Assembly (NCBI RefSeq): GCF_902459695.1
Contig: NZ_CABPRZ010000019.1
Span: 1-64,000, forward strand
Direction: 5' to 3'
Origin: Pandoraea terrae
GTDB lineage: Bacteria > Pseudomonadota > Gammaproteobacteria > Burkholderiales > Burkholderiaceae
DNA: 64,000 nt
The notes beneath the pieces were generated by a model. It made no database searches and was not told where the DNA came from. It was given only the letters and a program-made list of their open reading frames with translations. A program made the translations under genes and the position numbers. Positions 28,037-38,111 of this stretch are shown here, in pieces (position 1 is the stretch's first letter; the number at the start of each line of letters is the position of its first letter).

Positions 28037-29368
28037 TCAGTGCAATTTCACGCGAGGCACCGTTGAGCGCCGCAGCCGGTGCGCCAGGGTGTCGAGCAGC
28101 ATGCGCCAGACCCCATGCAGCGCGGTCACGTGCATACGGTACAACGACGTGTACATGATGCGAGCAAACAGACCCTCGATGAACATGCTGCCGCCGATCA
28201 GGCCGCCCATCAGGTTGCCCACGGCGCTGAATACGCCCAACGATACGAGCGAGCCGAAGTCGCGATAGGCAAAGACCGGCAGCGGCTGGTCCTTCAGACG
28301 CGCGGCGATGGCCTTGACCAGGAAACTCGCCTGCTGATGCGCCGCTTGCGCGCGCGGCGGGACGAAGCTCTTGCGCTCCGGCCAGGCACAACTCGCGCAG
28401 TCGCCGAACGCAAAAATGTTGGGGTCGGTTTCACTCTGCAACGTCGGACCCACCTGAATCTGGTTAAGGCGATTGACCGCCAGGCCGTCCAGGGTCCCCA
28501 GCACGGCCGGCGCCTTGATTCCGGCAGCCCACACGGTAACGTCCGCAGGAATCACCCGGCCGCTGCGTGTCAGGACTTCATTGGAGCGGACTTCGCTGAC
28601 CGGATCGCCCGCCGAGATTTCCACGTCGAGCTTGGCAAGCAGCTCGGACGTCGCCGTCGACACGCGCTCGGGCAACGCCGGCAAGATGCGCGGCCCAGCC
28701 TCGATGATCGTGATGCGAATGTCCTTCTTCGGGTCGAGACTGTGCAAGCCGTAGGCGCCGAGCACCTGGGCCGTATTGCGCAGTTCCGCCGACAGTTCGA
28801 CGCCCGTGGCGCCCGCGCCGACGATGGCAAGGTGGACTTGATGTTTCGCGCTATCCGGCCCGCCCGACGCGCTGGCACTCTCGGCACGCATGCACGCGGC
28901 AAGGAGCCGCCGCCGGAAACGCTCGGCCTGTTCGACGGTGTCGAGCGCAATCGTGTTCTCCTGCGCGCCGGGCACGCCGAAGAAATGGGTGGTGCTGCCG
29001 ATGGCGAGCACCAAGGTGTCATACGGCAGGCTGCGCTGCGGCAACAGGTCGCCGCCGCCCTCATCCGGCGCAGCAGGCACGGCAGCGAGGGTGAGCGTCC
29101 GGGTCACACGATCGAGTGCGATCAGTTCGCCCTGCACGAATTCGAAACCATGCCAGTGCGCCTGCGCGGCGTACTCGAGCTGATGCGTCGACGGGTCCAT
29201 GCTGCCCGCCGCCACTTCATGCAGAAGCGGCTTCCAGATGTGCGTGGGGTAACGGTCGACAAGCGTGACGCGCGCAGTCTTGCCGCGCCCGAACTTCTCG
29301 CCCAGCTTGGTTGCCAATTCCAAACCGCCGGCGCCGCCGCCGACCACCACGATGCGATGCAAACTCAC
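28037..29368 (-). CDS. Type II NADH dehydrogenase-like flavoprotein
   Basis: A 443-residue FAD/NAD(P) oxidoreductase resembling NDH-2. I start at the GTG at 29368 because GGGAG lies five bases upstream and the FAD motif RIVVVGGGAGGLELATKLGE then begins at residue 5. The NAD-binding motif is VHLAIVGAGATGVELSAEL (about residue 170), and the FAD closure is IFAFGDCASCAWPE (about 320). The C-terminal amphipathic segment (RIMYTSLYRMHVTALHGVWRM) should sit on the membrane. It would pass electrons from NADH to quinone without pumping protons. The stretch up to polA (29369-29553) shows no gene. Confidence 0.85.
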   Translation of the reverse strand: MSLHRIVVVGGGAGGLELATKLGEKFGRGKTARVTLVDRYPTHIWKPLLHEVAAGSMDPSTHQLEYAAQAHWHGFEFVQGELIALDRVTRTLTLAAVPAAPDEGGGDLLPQRSLPYDTLVLAIGSTTHFFGVPGAQENTIALDTVEQAERFRRRLLAACMRAESASASGGPDSAKHQVHLAIVGAGATGVELSAELRNTAQVLGAYGLHSLDPKKDIRITIIEAGPRILPALPERVSTATSELLAKLDVEISAGDPVSEVRSNEVLTRSGRVIPADVTVWAAGIKAPAVLGTLDGLAVNRLNQIQVGPTLQSETDPNIFAFGDCASCAWPERKSFVPPRAQAAHQQASFLVKAIAARLKDQPLPVFAYRDFGSLVSLGVFSAVGNLMGGLIGGSMFIEGLFARIMYTSLYRMHVTALHGVWRMLLDTLAHRLRRSTVPRVKLH

Positions 29369-29553
29369 GTTAACTCCCAAGCATGGAAAACCGTCCGGAC
29401 GGTCGGCATTTGCGCCCGTCGCATACGTCGATACCTTACCGCAGAGTGCGTTCGCGCGGTATGTCGCACAACAAATGTTCGCTATCCCGGGTGGAGAAAA
29501 ACGCGCGTTCGGACGGTTTTGCCGCCCGTCCCGCCGGCGCCGCCCGCGCAAGA

Positions 29554-32301
29554 CTAGTGGGCCTGTTCCCAGTTCGGGCCAACGCCCACTTCGGCGACGA
29601 GCGGCACCTTCAGCCCGGCCACGCCGCACATCAGTTCCGGCAGCCGCTTCTTCACTTGCGCGAGTTCGGCGTCAGGCACCTCGAGCACGAGTTCATCGTG
29701 TACCTGCATGATCTGTCGGGTGGCCATGCCCTTCTCGTCGAGCCATTGCTGCACGGCGATCATGGACAGCTTGATGAGATCCGCCGCGGTGCCCTGCATC
29801 GGCGCGTTGATCGCTGCGCGCTCCGCGGCCTGGCGGCGCGGTCCGTTCCCGCCGTTGATGTCGGGCAGCCACAGGCGGCGGCCGAAGACGGTTTCGACGT
29901 ACCCCTTCGCCTTCGCACTCTTGCGCGTGTCCTCCATATATTTGGCGACGCCGGGGTAGCGCATGAAATAACGGTCGATGTACTGCTTGGCCGCATCGCG
30001 CTCGATGCCGAGATTGGCCGCAAGACCGAACGCGCTCATGCCGTAGATCAGGCCGAAGTTGATGACCTTCGCATAGCGGCGCTGTTCGGACGAGACTTCG
30101 AGCGGCGTCATGCCGAAGATCTCGGCCGCCGTGGCACGGTGGATGTCCTCGCCGTTGGCGAACGCGCGCAGCAGGCTTGCGTCGCCGGAAATGTGCGCCA
30201 TGATGCGCAACTCGATCTGCGAGTAGTCCGCGGACACGAGATGGCTGCCGGGCGGCGCGATGAACGCCTCGCGGATGCGCCGGCCCTCAGCCGTGCGCAC
30301 CGGAATATTCTGCAGATTGGGATCGTTGGACGCCAGGCGGCCGGTGATCGCCACGGCCTGTGCGTAGTTGGTATGCACACGGCCCGTGTCGGGATTGACC
30401 ATCTTCGGCAGCTTGTCGGTGTACGTCGACTTCAGCTTCGCGAGGCCGCGATAGTCGAGCAGCACCTTCGGCAACGGATAGTCTTCGGCCAGCTTTTGCA
30501 GCACTTCCTCGTCAGTCGACGGCGCGCCGCTGGCTGTCTTCTTGACGACAGGCAACTGCAATTGCGTGAAGAAGATGTCGCCGATCTGCTTGGGCGAATT
30601 CAGATTGAATTTCTGGCCCGCGAGCGAATACGCTTCCGTTTCCAATGCCACCAGACGCTGACCGATTTCGTCGCTCTGCTTGTTCAGCAGCGCGGCGTCG
30701 ATCAGTACGCCGTTACGCTCGATCGTTTGCAGCACGCGCGCCGTCGGCATTTCGATGTTGCCGTAGACATATTGCAATGTCGGCTCACGCTCAATGCCGG
30801 GATACAGCGCCAGATGCAGGCGCAAGGTAATGTCCGCATCCTCGGCGGCGTACTCGGTCGCACGATCGATCGCCACTTCGTCGAAGCCGATCTGATTGAC
30901 ACCCTTGCCGCAGACTTCCTCGTACGTGATCGTCTTCACGCCCAAATGACGCGAAGCCAGACTGTCCATGTCGTGCGTACGGTGGGATTCCAATACGTAC
31001 GATTCGAGCAAGGTGTCGTGCGCCACGCCATTCAGACGAATGCCGTAGTTTTCGAGCACGTGCGAATCGTACTTCAGATTCTGCCCGACCTTCTTGTGCT
31101 GCGCGCTCTCAAGCCATGGCTTGAGGCGCGCCAGCACTTCGTCGCGCGGCAGTTGCGCCTGCTCGCCGGGGGCGCGATGGCCGACGGGAATATATGCGGC
31201 GCGTCCCGGCTCGACCGACAACGACAGGCCGACGATCTTCGCCTGCATTGCGTCGAGCGAGGTCGTCTCGGTATCGAACGACGTCAACCCGGCCGCTTCG
31301 ATGGTCTTCATCCAATCGTCGAACTGCGCCCACGTCAGCACGGCTTCATAGGTACGTTCGATGGTATCGGCGGCGGGCGCCGCCGGCGCTTCCGATCCGG
31401 CCGTTGCCACCACGGCGGCTTCGGCCTCGCGCAGCAAGGTCTTGAATCCGTGGCGCTGGAAGAAGTCGCGCAAGACCTCAGTGTTCTCGGGCCGCGCCAC
31501 GAGCGACGCCTCGATCGACTCCACTTGCGGCGTCAGGTCGCAGTCGGTGGCCACCGTCACCAGCTTGCGGCCCATCGGCAGCCAATCGAGCGTCTGGCGC
31601 AGGTTCTCGCCGACGGCGCCCGTCACTTGCGCCGCGTTCGCGATCAGGTTATCGAGATCGCCATATTGCGTGAGCCATTTGACGGCAGTCTTCGGGCCGC
31701 ACTTCGCAACGCCCGGCACATTATCGACCGTGTCGCCGACGAGCGTGAGATAGTCGACGATGCGCGTGGGCGGCACGCCGAATTTCGCTTCGACGCCCGG
31801 GACGTCGAGCGTCTCCATCGTCATCGTATTGACAAGCGTGACGCGCTCGTCAACGAGTTGCGCGAGGTCCTTGTCGCCGGTCGACACGACAACGCGCATG
31901 CCCTTCGCGGCAGCGCGCCTGGCGAGCGTGCCGATGACGTCGTCGGCCTCCACGCCATCAATCATCAACAGCGGCCATCCCATGGCGCGCACCGCCTCGT
32001 GAATGGGCTCGATCTGCAGGCGCAGGTCATCGGGCATCGGCGGGCGATTGGCCTTGTACTCCGGGTACCAGTCGTCGCGAAATGTCTTACCCTTTGCGTC
32101 GAAAACACAAGCGCTGTACTCTGCATGTACGTCCTTGCGCATGCGGCGCAACATGTTGACGATGCCATGCAAGGCGCCGGTCGGCTCCCCATTGGGACCA
32201 CGCAAATCCGGCAAGGCGTGATAGGCTCGATAGAGATAACTCGAACCATCGACCAATAAGAGCGTCTTACCATCCAGACCGAGCTGTTCCGATTCCGACA
32301 T
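29554..32301 (-). CDS. polA: DNA polymerase I
   Basis: A 915-residue PolA. The 5' nuclease domain opens GKTLLLVDGSSYLYRAYHAL and includes VVSTGDKDLAQLV. The 3'-5' proofreading domain keeps the DxE (FDTETTSLDAM, about residue 350). The polymerase domain has motif A SADYSQIELRIMAHIS, motif B RRYAKVINFGLIYGMSAFG and motif C MQVHDELVLEV. All three activities look intact. Its ATG (complement of 32299-32301) directly abuts the ATG of the LOG-family gene on the other strand, leaving no intergenic bases. Confidence 0.97.
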   Translation of the reverse strand: MSESEQLGLDGKTLLLVDGSSYLYRAYHALPDLRGPNGEPTGALHGIVNMLRRMRKDVHAEYSACVFDAKGKTFRDDWYPEYKANRPPMPDDLRLQIEPIHEAVRAMGWPLLMIDGVEADDVIGTLARRAAAKGMRVVVSTGDKDLAQLVDERVTLVNTMTMETLDVPGVEAKFGVPPTRIVDYLTLVGDTVDNVPGVAKCGPKTAVKWLTQYGDLDNLIANAAQVTGAVGENLRQTLDWLPMGRKLVTVATDCDLTPQVESIEASLVARPENTEVLRDFFQRHGFKTLLREAEAAVVATAGSEAPAAPAADTIERTYEAVLTWAQFDDWMKTIEAAGLTSFDTETTSLDAMQAKIVGLSLSVEPGRAAYIPVGHRAPGEQAQLPRDEVLARLKPWLESAQHKKVGQNLKYDSHVLENYGIRLNGVAHDTLLESYVLESHRTHDMDSLASRHLGVKTITYEEVCGKGVNQIGFDEVAIDRATEYAAEDADITLRLHLALYPGIEREPTLQYVYGNIEMPTARVLQTIERNGVLIDAALLNKQSDEIGQRLVALETEAYSLAGQKFNLNSPKQIGDIFFTQLQLPVVKKTASGAPSTDEEVLQKLAEDYPLPKVLLDYRGLAKLKSTYTDKLPKMVNPDTGRVHTNYAQAVAITGRLASNDPNLQNIPVRTAEGRRIREAFIAPPGSHLVSADYSQIELRIMAHISGDASLLRAFANGEDIHRATAAEIFGMTPLEVSSEQRRYAKVINFGLIYGMSAFGLAANLGIERDAAKQYIDRYFMRYPGVAKYMEDTRKSAKAKGYVETVFGRRLWLPDINGGNGPRRQAAERAAINAPMQGTAADLIKLSMIAVQQWLDEKGMATRQIMQVHDELVLEVPDAELAQVKKRLPELMCGVAGLKVPLVAEVGVGPNWEQAH

Positions 32302-33039
32302 ATGACCAAGAGAAGAAAAGTGATACCGAGTCTGCGCATGCTCGCAGACCATGAGCGCGCCACTGCCAAAAAGGCGCGCGCATCGTGGCAAATGTTCACG
32401 ATTATGGCAGAGTTCATCGAGGCAACCGAGTACCTCTCGGAAATCCGGCCGGCCGTCAGCATCTATGGAAGTGCCCGCATCAAGCCGAAATCGCCGTTCT
32501 ACAAATTGACGATGACGATCGCGCGGAAGTTTTCCGATGCCGGCTTCGCCGTCATCTCGGGCGGCGGCCCGGGCATCATGGAAGCGGCCAACAAGGGCGC
32601 CCATGGCGGCGCCTCGCCGACCGTCGGCCTGAACATCGAACTGCCGCACGAACAGAAAGGCAATCAGTACCAGGACATCTCGCTGCGCTTCCGGCATTTC
32701 TTCACGCGCAAGGTCACTTTCGTGAAGAACTCCGACGCATTCATCATCCTGCCGGGCGGCTTCGGCACGCTGGACGAACTGTCCGAAGTGCTGACGCTGA
32801 TCCAGACGCAGAAATCGCGCGCCGTGCCGATCGTCCTCGTCGGCAGCGAGTTCTGGAAAGGCCTGCTCGATTGGGTCAAGACAATGATGTTGCCGATGGG
32901 CCTGATCAGCGAGAGCGACCTTGACCTGTTTCAGGTGATCGACGATCCCGATGCGATTCTCAAGGCTGTTTTCGACTTCTACGACGGACGGATCGAAGAA
33001 CCGGAACCGGTAACCGGCGAGAAGATGTTCTATCTGTAA
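32302..33039 (+). CDS. LOG-family (TIGR00730) nucleotide-processing protein
   Basis: A 245-residue member of the LOG family. The signature PGGFGTLDELSEVLT is intact (about residues 150-165) with the nucleotide-binding GGGPGIMEAANKGAH (about 90). Known members cleave nucleoside 5'-monophosphates to base and ribose 5-phosphate, either as purine nucleosidases or as cytokinin-activating enzymes; which activity this one has is not known. It starts at the base next to the polA start codon, on the opposite strand; a second ATG lies at 32338. After the stop is a GC-rich hairpin but no T run. Confidence 0.88.
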   Translation: MTKRRKVIPSLRMLADHERATAKKARASWQMFTIMAEFIEATEYLSEIRPAVSIYGSARIKPKSPFYKLTMTIARKFSDAGFAVISGGGPGIMEAANKGAHGGASPTVGLNIELPHEQKGNQYQDISLRFRHFFTRKVTFVKNSDAFIILPGGFGTLDELSEVLTLIQTQKSRAVPIVLVGSEFWKGLLDWVKTMMLPMGLISESDLDLFQVIDDPDAILKAVFDFYDGRIEEPEPVTGEKMFYL

Positions 33040-33045
33040 ACGAAG

Positions 33046-33071
33046 CGAGCCCCGCCGCTGCGGGGCTCGTG
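33046..33071. other. GC-rich hairpin after the LOG-family gene
   Basis: CGAGCCCCGC, loop CGCT, GCGGGGCTCG form a 10-bp stem starting shortly after the stop codon. No T run follows, so it may be a 3' mRNA stabiliser or part of a factor-dependent end. The rest of 33072-33410 holds no gene; a TAGAAT-like -10 box for the next gene lies near 33326. Confidence 0.5.
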
Positions 33072-33410
33072 ACCAAGGCGCCATCCGCCGGCGCCGGGAA
33101 GAACGCGAAACGACAGTTTCCCGATTTTCTTATGACATTCGGTAATAAGCAGATTCCCTGTCACGCGCCGCACCGCATCGCGGCCGCCGTCCGATGCGTC
33201 AAATGGTTGCCCGGAGTCCTTCATAAGTAACGTTTCTTGCAAACCTGCCCGGCGACATGCGGCGAAAAGCCGCGTAAATCCTTACGTTTGGCACGAATCT
33301 GGCGCGCCCGAGGGGGATCGTTTGATAGAATGAAGAGGACATGGAACCCATTCTGGCGGGCAGACGCGCCGCTGCGCCCAGCCGATGCGTTCTCACAACG
33401 GAGAATAAAG

Positions 33411-33770
33411 ATGAATACGTTCTTTTCGCGCGCCCTGCCGGTTGCCGTCGGCGCGGCGCTGCTGCTGGTTGGTCAGGCTCACAGTCAGGAATCGGCGTCC
33501 GTCGCCGCCCAGCGGGAAGCCGATGCCCGCGCCAACGCGACAAGCAGGTCCACCGTCGAAGTGAATCAGGAGCGCCATCCGAGCATTATCGTCAAGGACA
33601 AGGGCACCGTTGTCACGGAATACCGTGACCATGGCAAATCGCCCGAAGTCGACGTGCATTCGTCGTTCGGCACGAACTACCAGTTGACACAGCCGCTGGA
33701 TAATGCGCCGAAGATTCGCGACAACAGTGCACAAGATGGACGCCTGCCGTCCGTCGGCCTGAAGTTCTGA
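33411..33770 (+). CDS. DUF2782-domain exported protein
   Basis: A 119-residue small protein with a signal peptide ([20 protein letters not shown], cleaved near AHSQ) and a C-terminal core [20 protein letters not shown] followed by [11 protein letters not shown]. The TVxEYRxxG pattern is that of DUF2782, a family often found next to polA and homoserine kinase in betaproteobacteria; its function is unknown. The ATG has GGAGA upstream. It should be periplasmic. It lies upstream of the homoserine kinase gene with a terminator-like hairpin between. Confidence 0.8.
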   Translation: MNTFFSRALPVAVGAALLLVGQAHSQESASVAAQREADARANATSRSTVEVNQERHPSIIVKDKGTVVTEYRDHGKSPEVDVHSSFGTNYQLTQPLDNAPKIRDNSAQDGRLPSVGLKF

Positions 33771-33802
33771 GCACCCCGCGCCGGCCGGACCGGCGCAATC
33801 GC

Positions 33803-33838
33803 GGGCCCGCCGCCACTGCGCGCGGGCCCTTTGTTTGA
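33803..33838 (+). terminator. Terminator-like hairpin after the DUF2782 gene
   Basis: GGGCCCGC and GCGGGCCC pair across about 11 bases and are followed by TTTGTTTG. It lies 18 bases before the homoserine kinase start, so it may only attenuate read-through. Confidence 0.55.
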
Positions 33839-33855
33839 CTCCAACGACATCCCGC

Positions 33856-34827
33856 ATGGCCGTTTTCACTTCCGTCTCGCCCGCACAGCTCGCTCAATGG
33901 CTGGATCGCCATGACCTCGGCGCCGTTCTCGACTTTCGAGGTATCAGCTCGGGCATTGAGAACACCAACTATTTCCTGACGACCGAGCGCGGCGAATTCG
34001 TGCTGACGCTGTTCGAGAAGCTCACCGCCGAACAGTTGCCGTTTTATCTGCAGCTGATGCGGCATCTGGCGCATCATGGCGTGCCGGTGCCCGATCCCGT
34101 GCCGGACCGGGACGACGCGATTCTCGGCGAACTGAACGGCAAGCCCGCCGCCATCGTCACGAAACTTTCGGGCCGCTCGCAACTTGCGCCGAATGCCGAA
34201 CATTGCGCGCAAGTTGGCGCGATGCTCGCCCGCATGCATCTGGCCGGCCGCGATTTCCCGCTGCACCAGCCCAATCTGCGCAGCCTGCCGTGGTGGCGCG
34301 AAGCGGCGCCGGCAGTGCACGATTTCCTGAGCGCGCCGGAACGCGCGCTGCTCGACAGCGAAATGGCGCATCAGTCCGCGTTCTTCGCATCCGGCGACTA
34401 CGCCGCGCTGCCGGAAGGACCGTGTCATTGCGATCTGTTCCGCGATAACGTCCTGTTCGACGACGGCGCCGATGGCCACCCGCGTTTGGGCGGTTTCTTC
34501 GATTTCTACTTCGCCGGTTGCGACAAGTGGCTGTTCGACCTTGCCGTCACGGTCAACGACTGGTGCTCCGACCTGGCCACCGGCGCACTCGACGAGGAAC
34601 GCACCCTCGCCATGCTGCGGGCGTATCAGACCGTTGTGCCGCTCGGCGCGGTCGAAGCGTCGCACTGGCGCGACATGTTGCGCGCCGGTGCGCTGCGCTT
34701 CTGGCTTTCGCGCCTGTATGATTTCCATTTGCCCCGTTCGGCCGAGATGTTGCAACCGCACGATCCCGGTCATTTCGAACGAATCCTGCGCCAGCGCATC
34801 GAAGTGGCTTCGATGCCATGGCTGTGA
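33856..34827 (+). CDS. thrB: Homoserine kinase, APH-fold type (ThrB_II)
   Basis: A 323-residue kinase of the aminoglycoside-phosphotransferase fold that phosphorylates L-homoserine for threonine synthesis. The start [20 protein letters not shown] and the [22 protein letters not shown] stretch are typical. The catalytic loop is [11 protein letters not shown] (about residue 194), fitting HxDxxxxN, followed by the metal-binding FFDFYFAG (about 215, DFG-like). This type replaces the GHMP kinase ThrB in many beta- and alphaproteobacteria. A membrane-protein gene follows after 14 bases. Confidence 0.93.
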   Translation: MAVFTSVSPAQLAQWLDRHDLGAVLDFRGISSGIENTNYFLTTERGEFVLTLFEKLTAEQLPFYLQLMRHLAHHGVPVPDPVPDRDDAILGELNGKPAAIVTKLSGRSQLAPNAEHCAQVGAMLARMHLAGRDFPLHQPNLRSLPWWREAAPAVHDFLSAPERALLDSEMAHQSAFFASGDYAALPEGPCHCDLFRDNVLFDDGADGHPRLGGFFDFYFAGCDKWLFDLAVTVNDWCSDLATGALDEERTLAMLRAYQTVVPLGAVEASHWRDMLRAGALRFWLSRLYDFHLPRSAEMLQPHDPGHFERILRQRIEVASMPWL

Positions 34828-34841
34828 CCCGACCCTGACCT

Positions 34842-35648
34842 ATGCAACTGCTTGAAGTCCCGCCGAAAAGTGGCTATGTGTGGCTGCGCCAGGGCCTTTG
34901 GCTCTTTCGCAGGAACCCGCTCGCGATCCTGACGCTGCTGTTCGCGTATCTGTTCGGCATCCTCCTGCTGTCGGTCCTGCCGATCGTCGGCGCGTTCCTG
35001 CCGCTGGTCTTCATGCCCGGCCTGTCCGTCGGCTTCATGGCCGCCTGTCGCGACGCCATCCAGAAGAAGCCGATTTTTCCGAACGTGCTGCTCGACGGTT
35101 TCCGCAATCACGGCAATGTCGTCGCCCGGCGCCTGCTCGTGCTCGGCGGCTATTACGCTGCAGCGATGGCACTGGTGTTCGTATTCTCGGCACTGTTCGA
35201 CGGCGGTGACTTGCTGCGCTTGATGATCTTCGGTGGACGGCCCGACGACGAAACCTTCGCCGGCCCCATGGGCGGCGCGATGCTTGCCACCGCGATCGCC
35301 TACGTGCCCGTCGCGCTGCTGTTCTGGTTCGCGCCCGTGCTGGTCGCGTGGCATGAAATCACACCGGCCAAGGCCATGTTCTTCAGCTGGACCGCATGCG
35401 TGCGCAATGGCCGCGCGTTTATCGTGTACGGTGTGCTAACGGGTGTCATCGCCACGCTGGTGCCGATGCTGATCGCCCTCATCATGCTGTTGCTGGGCTT
35501 GGGCAAGTTTCTTGCGATCGTGCTGATGCCGTTCTCGATCCTGTTTACCGCAGTGCTCTATTGTTCGTTCTATGCGAGCTATCGCGGCTGCTTCGGGGTT
35601 CAGGAAATCGGCGCGATCGACCCGAACGTCGCGCCGCCGAACACCTGA
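34842..35648 (+). CDS. BPSS1780-family inner-membrane protein
   Basis: A 268-residue protein with about six membrane segments (LAILTLLFAYLFGILLLSVL, AFLPLVFMPGLSVGFMAAC, GVLTGVIATLVPMLIALIML, and others). The N-terminus LLEVPPKSGYVWLRQGLWLF and the motif NVLLDGFRNHGNVVARRLLV fit the BPSS1780 family of betaproteobacteria, which has no known function. It is 14 bases downstream of homoserine kinase and so probably co-transcribed, and it converges on uvrD. Confidence 0.82.
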   Translation: MQLLEVPPKSGYVWLRQGLWLFRRNPLAILTLLFAYLFGILLLSVLPIVGAFLPLVFMPGLSVGFMAACRDAIQKKPIFPNVLLDGFRNHGNVVARRLLVLGGYYAAAMALVFVFSALFDGGDLLRLMIFGGRPDDETFAGPMGGAMLATAIAYVPVALLFWFAPVLVAWHEITPAKAMFFSWTACVRNGRAFIVYGVLTGVIATLVPMLIALIMLLLGLGKFLAIVLMPFSILFTAVLYCSFYASYRGCFGVQEIGAIDPNVAPPNT

Positions 35649-35666
35649 ACCGGCGCCAGCCCCGCC

Positions 35667-38000
35667 TTACTCGATCGCCTGAAGCTTCGCGACCGCCAAG
35701 GCCAGCCACTTGGTGCCATGGCGGCCGAACGCCACCTGCACGCGCGCCTCGGCGCCCGTGCCCTCCAGCCCGGTGATCTTGCCCTCGCCAAATTTCGGAT
35801 GAAACACACCCTGACCGACCTTGAAGCCGGTGTCGGCCGCGCGTGAGCGCTCGGCCAGCGCCTGATCCGAACGCGTCGCGGCCCACGCCTCCTGACGCGG
35901 CGCCGCGACCTGCGGGCGCGAAAACCAGTCGCGTCCCCAGGCACTGTCCCCGCCACCGCCACTCAAACGGGCGCCGGGTTGCGCCCGCGGCGTGAGGAAT
36001 TTCAACAGTTCCTCCGGAATCTCGTCGAAGAAGCGCGAGCGCACGTTATAGCGCGTCTGTCCATGCAGCATGCGGCTTTGCGTGAACGACAGATACAGCC
36101 GCTCCTTGGCACGCGTGATCGCCACATACATCAGGCGGCGTTCCTCTTCGAGACCGTCGAGTTCGAGCGCGCTGTTCTCATGCGGGAACAGTCCCTCTTC
36201 CAGCCCCGTCACGAACACCGACGTAAATTCCAGCCCCTTGGCGGCGTGCACCGTCATCAGCTGGACGGCATCCTGTCCCGCTTCGGCCTGGTTGTCGCCG
36301 GCCTCGAGCGAAGCGTGCGACAGAAAACCGGCCAACGGCGTCATCTCGACGGGCACGTCTGCATCGACCACCCCGTCCGTCACGGGAATGCCGGTCGCAT
36401 CCGGTGCGCTCAGCGCCGCCGGACGAGGCGCCAGCAGACGCGCCGGCGCGTCGAGTCCATACCCTTCTTCCGTGACGAATGCCGTGGCGGCATGCACCAC
36501 TTCCTGCAAGTTCTCGATCCGGTCCTGGCCCTCTTTCTCGGTCTGGTAATGCGCGATCAGGCCGCTCGCCTCGATGACATGGCTGACGGTCTCGGGCAAC
36601 GTCAGCTGTTGCGTCTCGAAGCGCATCTTCTCGATCATCTTGACGAAGGCGCCGAGGTTCGAGCCCGCCTTGCCCGTCATATACGGCACGGCGGCATACA
36701 TCGAGCAGTTGTACAGGCGCGCGGCATCGGCAAGCAGCTCCAGCGACCTGGCGCCGATGCCGCGCGTCGGGAAGTTGACCACGCGCGCGAACGCGGTGTC
36801 GTCGTTCGGGTTTTCGATCAGGCGCAGGTAGGCCAGCGCATGCTTGACTTCCTGGCGCTCGAAGAAGCGCAGGCCGCCATAGACGCGGTACGGAATGCCC
36901 GCACCGACCAGCGCGTGTTCCATCACCCGCGACTGGGCGTTGCTGCGGTACAGGATGGCGATTTCCTGACGCGACAGGCCTTGCTGGATGAGCGCCTTGA
37001 TCTCCTCGACCAGCCAGCTCGCCTCCTGCAGATCGGTGGCCGCCTCGAACACGCGCACCGGTTCGCCCTGCCCGGCGTCCGTGCGCAGGTTCTTGCCCAG
37101 CCGTCGCGCATTGTTCTCGATCAACGCGTTTGCCGCATCCAGGATGTTGCCGTGGGAGCGGTAGTTCTGCTCCAGCTTGATCAGGTGGCGAACGCGAAAT
37201 TCGCGCTCAAAATCGGACATATTCCCGACATTGGCGCCACGAAAGGCGTAAATGCTCTGGTCGTCGTCGCCGACGGCGAACACGGCGCTTTGCTGACCGG
37301 CCAGCATCTTGAGCCAGGCATACTGCAGCTTGTTGGTATCCTGGAACTCGTCGACGAGAATGTGCCGGAAGCGCGCCTGATAATGCGTGCGCAACGGTTC
37401 GTTGTGCTTGAGCAGCTCGAAGCAGCGCAGCAGCAATTCGGCAAAATCGACCACGCCCTCGCGCTGGCACTGATCCTGATACGCTTGGTACAGTTCCACG
37501 AACTTCTGGTTGAAAGCATCGTTTGCCTCGACCTCGTTCGGCCGCAAGCCCTGCTCTTTCGCGCTGTTGATGAAATACTGCAGGTTCTTGGGCGGATATT
37601 TCTCGTCGTCGACGTTCAGGCCCTTCATCATGCGCTTGATGGAGGACAATTGATCGGCCTGATCGAGAATCTGGAAGCTTTGCGGCAGTCCGGCGTCGCG
37701 GTAATGGGCACGCAGCATGCGGTTGCACAGCCCGTGAAACGTGCCGATCCACATCGCGCGGGTGCTGATGGGCAGCATCGCGCCCAAACGGGCCTGCATT
37801 TCCTTGGCGGCCTTGTTCGTGAAGGTGACGGCAAGAATCCCGGCCGGGCTGACGTGCCCGTTCTGGATCAGCCAGGCGATCCGCGTGGTCAGGACGCGCG
37901 TCTTCCCGGAGCCGGCGCCCGCCAGAATCAGGGCGGGTTCGTCGGGCAACGTGACGGCGGCCAGTTGTTCGGGATTCAGGTTGGCGAGCAAATCGGGCAT
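35667..38000 (-). CDS. uvrD: UvrD/Rep-type DNA helicase
   Basis: A 777-residue superfamily 1 3'-5' helicase acting in nucleotide-excision and mismatch repair. Motifs in order: I AGAGSGKTRVL (about residue 29), Ia VTFTNKAAKEM, II VDEFQDTN (about 218), III GDDDQSIYAFRGA, IV EQNYRS, V MTVHAAKGLEF, VI YVAITRAKERLYL. The C-terminal end GQGVFHPKFGEGKITGLEG is the UvrD-type tail that binds RNA polymerase and repair partners. The ATG at 38000 (MPDLLANLNPEQLAAV) is preferred to the earlier 38027. It is divergent from valS. Confidence 0.96.
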   Translation of the reverse strand: MPDLLANLNPEQLAAVTLPDEPALILAGAGSGKTRVLTTRIAWLIQNGHVSPAGILAVTFTNKAAKEMQARLGAMLPISTRAMWIGTFHGLCNRMLRAHYRDAGLPQSFQILDQADQLSSIKRMMKGLNVDDEKYPPKNLQYFINSAKEQGLRPNEVEANDAFNQKFVELYQAYQDQCQREGVVDFAELLLRCFELLKHNEPLRTHYQARFRHILVDEFQDTNKLQYAWLKMLAGQQSAVFAVGDDDQSIYAFRGANVGNMSDFEREFRVRHLIKLEQNYRSHGNILDAANALIENNARRLGKNLRTDAGQGEPVRVFEAATDLQEASWLVEEIKALIQQGLSRQEIAILYRSNAQSRVMEHALVGAGIPYRVYGGLRFFERQEVKHALAYLRLIENPNDDTAFARVVNFPTRGIGARSLELLADAARLYNCSMYAAVPYMTGKAGSNLGAFVKMIEKMRFETQQLTLPETVSHVIEASGLIAHYQTEKEGQDRIENLQEVVHAATAFVTEEGYGLDAPARLLAPRPAALSAPDATGIPVTDGVVDADVPVEMTPLAGFLSHASLEAGDNQAEAGQDAVQLMTVHAAKGLEFTSVFVTGLEEGLFPHENSALELDGLEEERRLMYVAITRAKERLYLSFTQSRMLHGQTRYNVRSRFFDEIPEELLKFLTPRAQPGARLSGGGGDSAWGRDWFSRPQVAAPRQEAWAATRSDQALAERSRAADTGFKVGQGVFHPKFGEGKITGLEGTGAEARVQVAFGRHGTKWLALAVAKLQAIE

Positions 38001-38028
38001 GTCGGGACCAAAAAACGGGCAAGCCACG

Positions 38029-38076
38029 ATTATAAATCGCCCTTCGCGGCGGAACCGCCCCCGAATCTTTTATAAT
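38029..38076. promoter_or_regulatory. Divergent -10 boxes of uvrD and valS
   Basis: The complement of 38029-38034 is TATAAT, 29 bases before uvrD; the plus strand has TATAAT at 38071-38076, 36 bases before valS. Neither has a convincing -35 hexamer, so these are candidate -10 elements only. Confidence 0.45.
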
Positions 38077-38111
38077 TCAATGTTTAACGCATTCCACGGT
38101 TCATCCAATCC

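Noticed and set aside
29383-32259. 958-codon plus-strand frame across polA
   Set aside because: Antisense shadow; polA has all family motifs on the other strand, and this frame has no recognisable domain or start signal.
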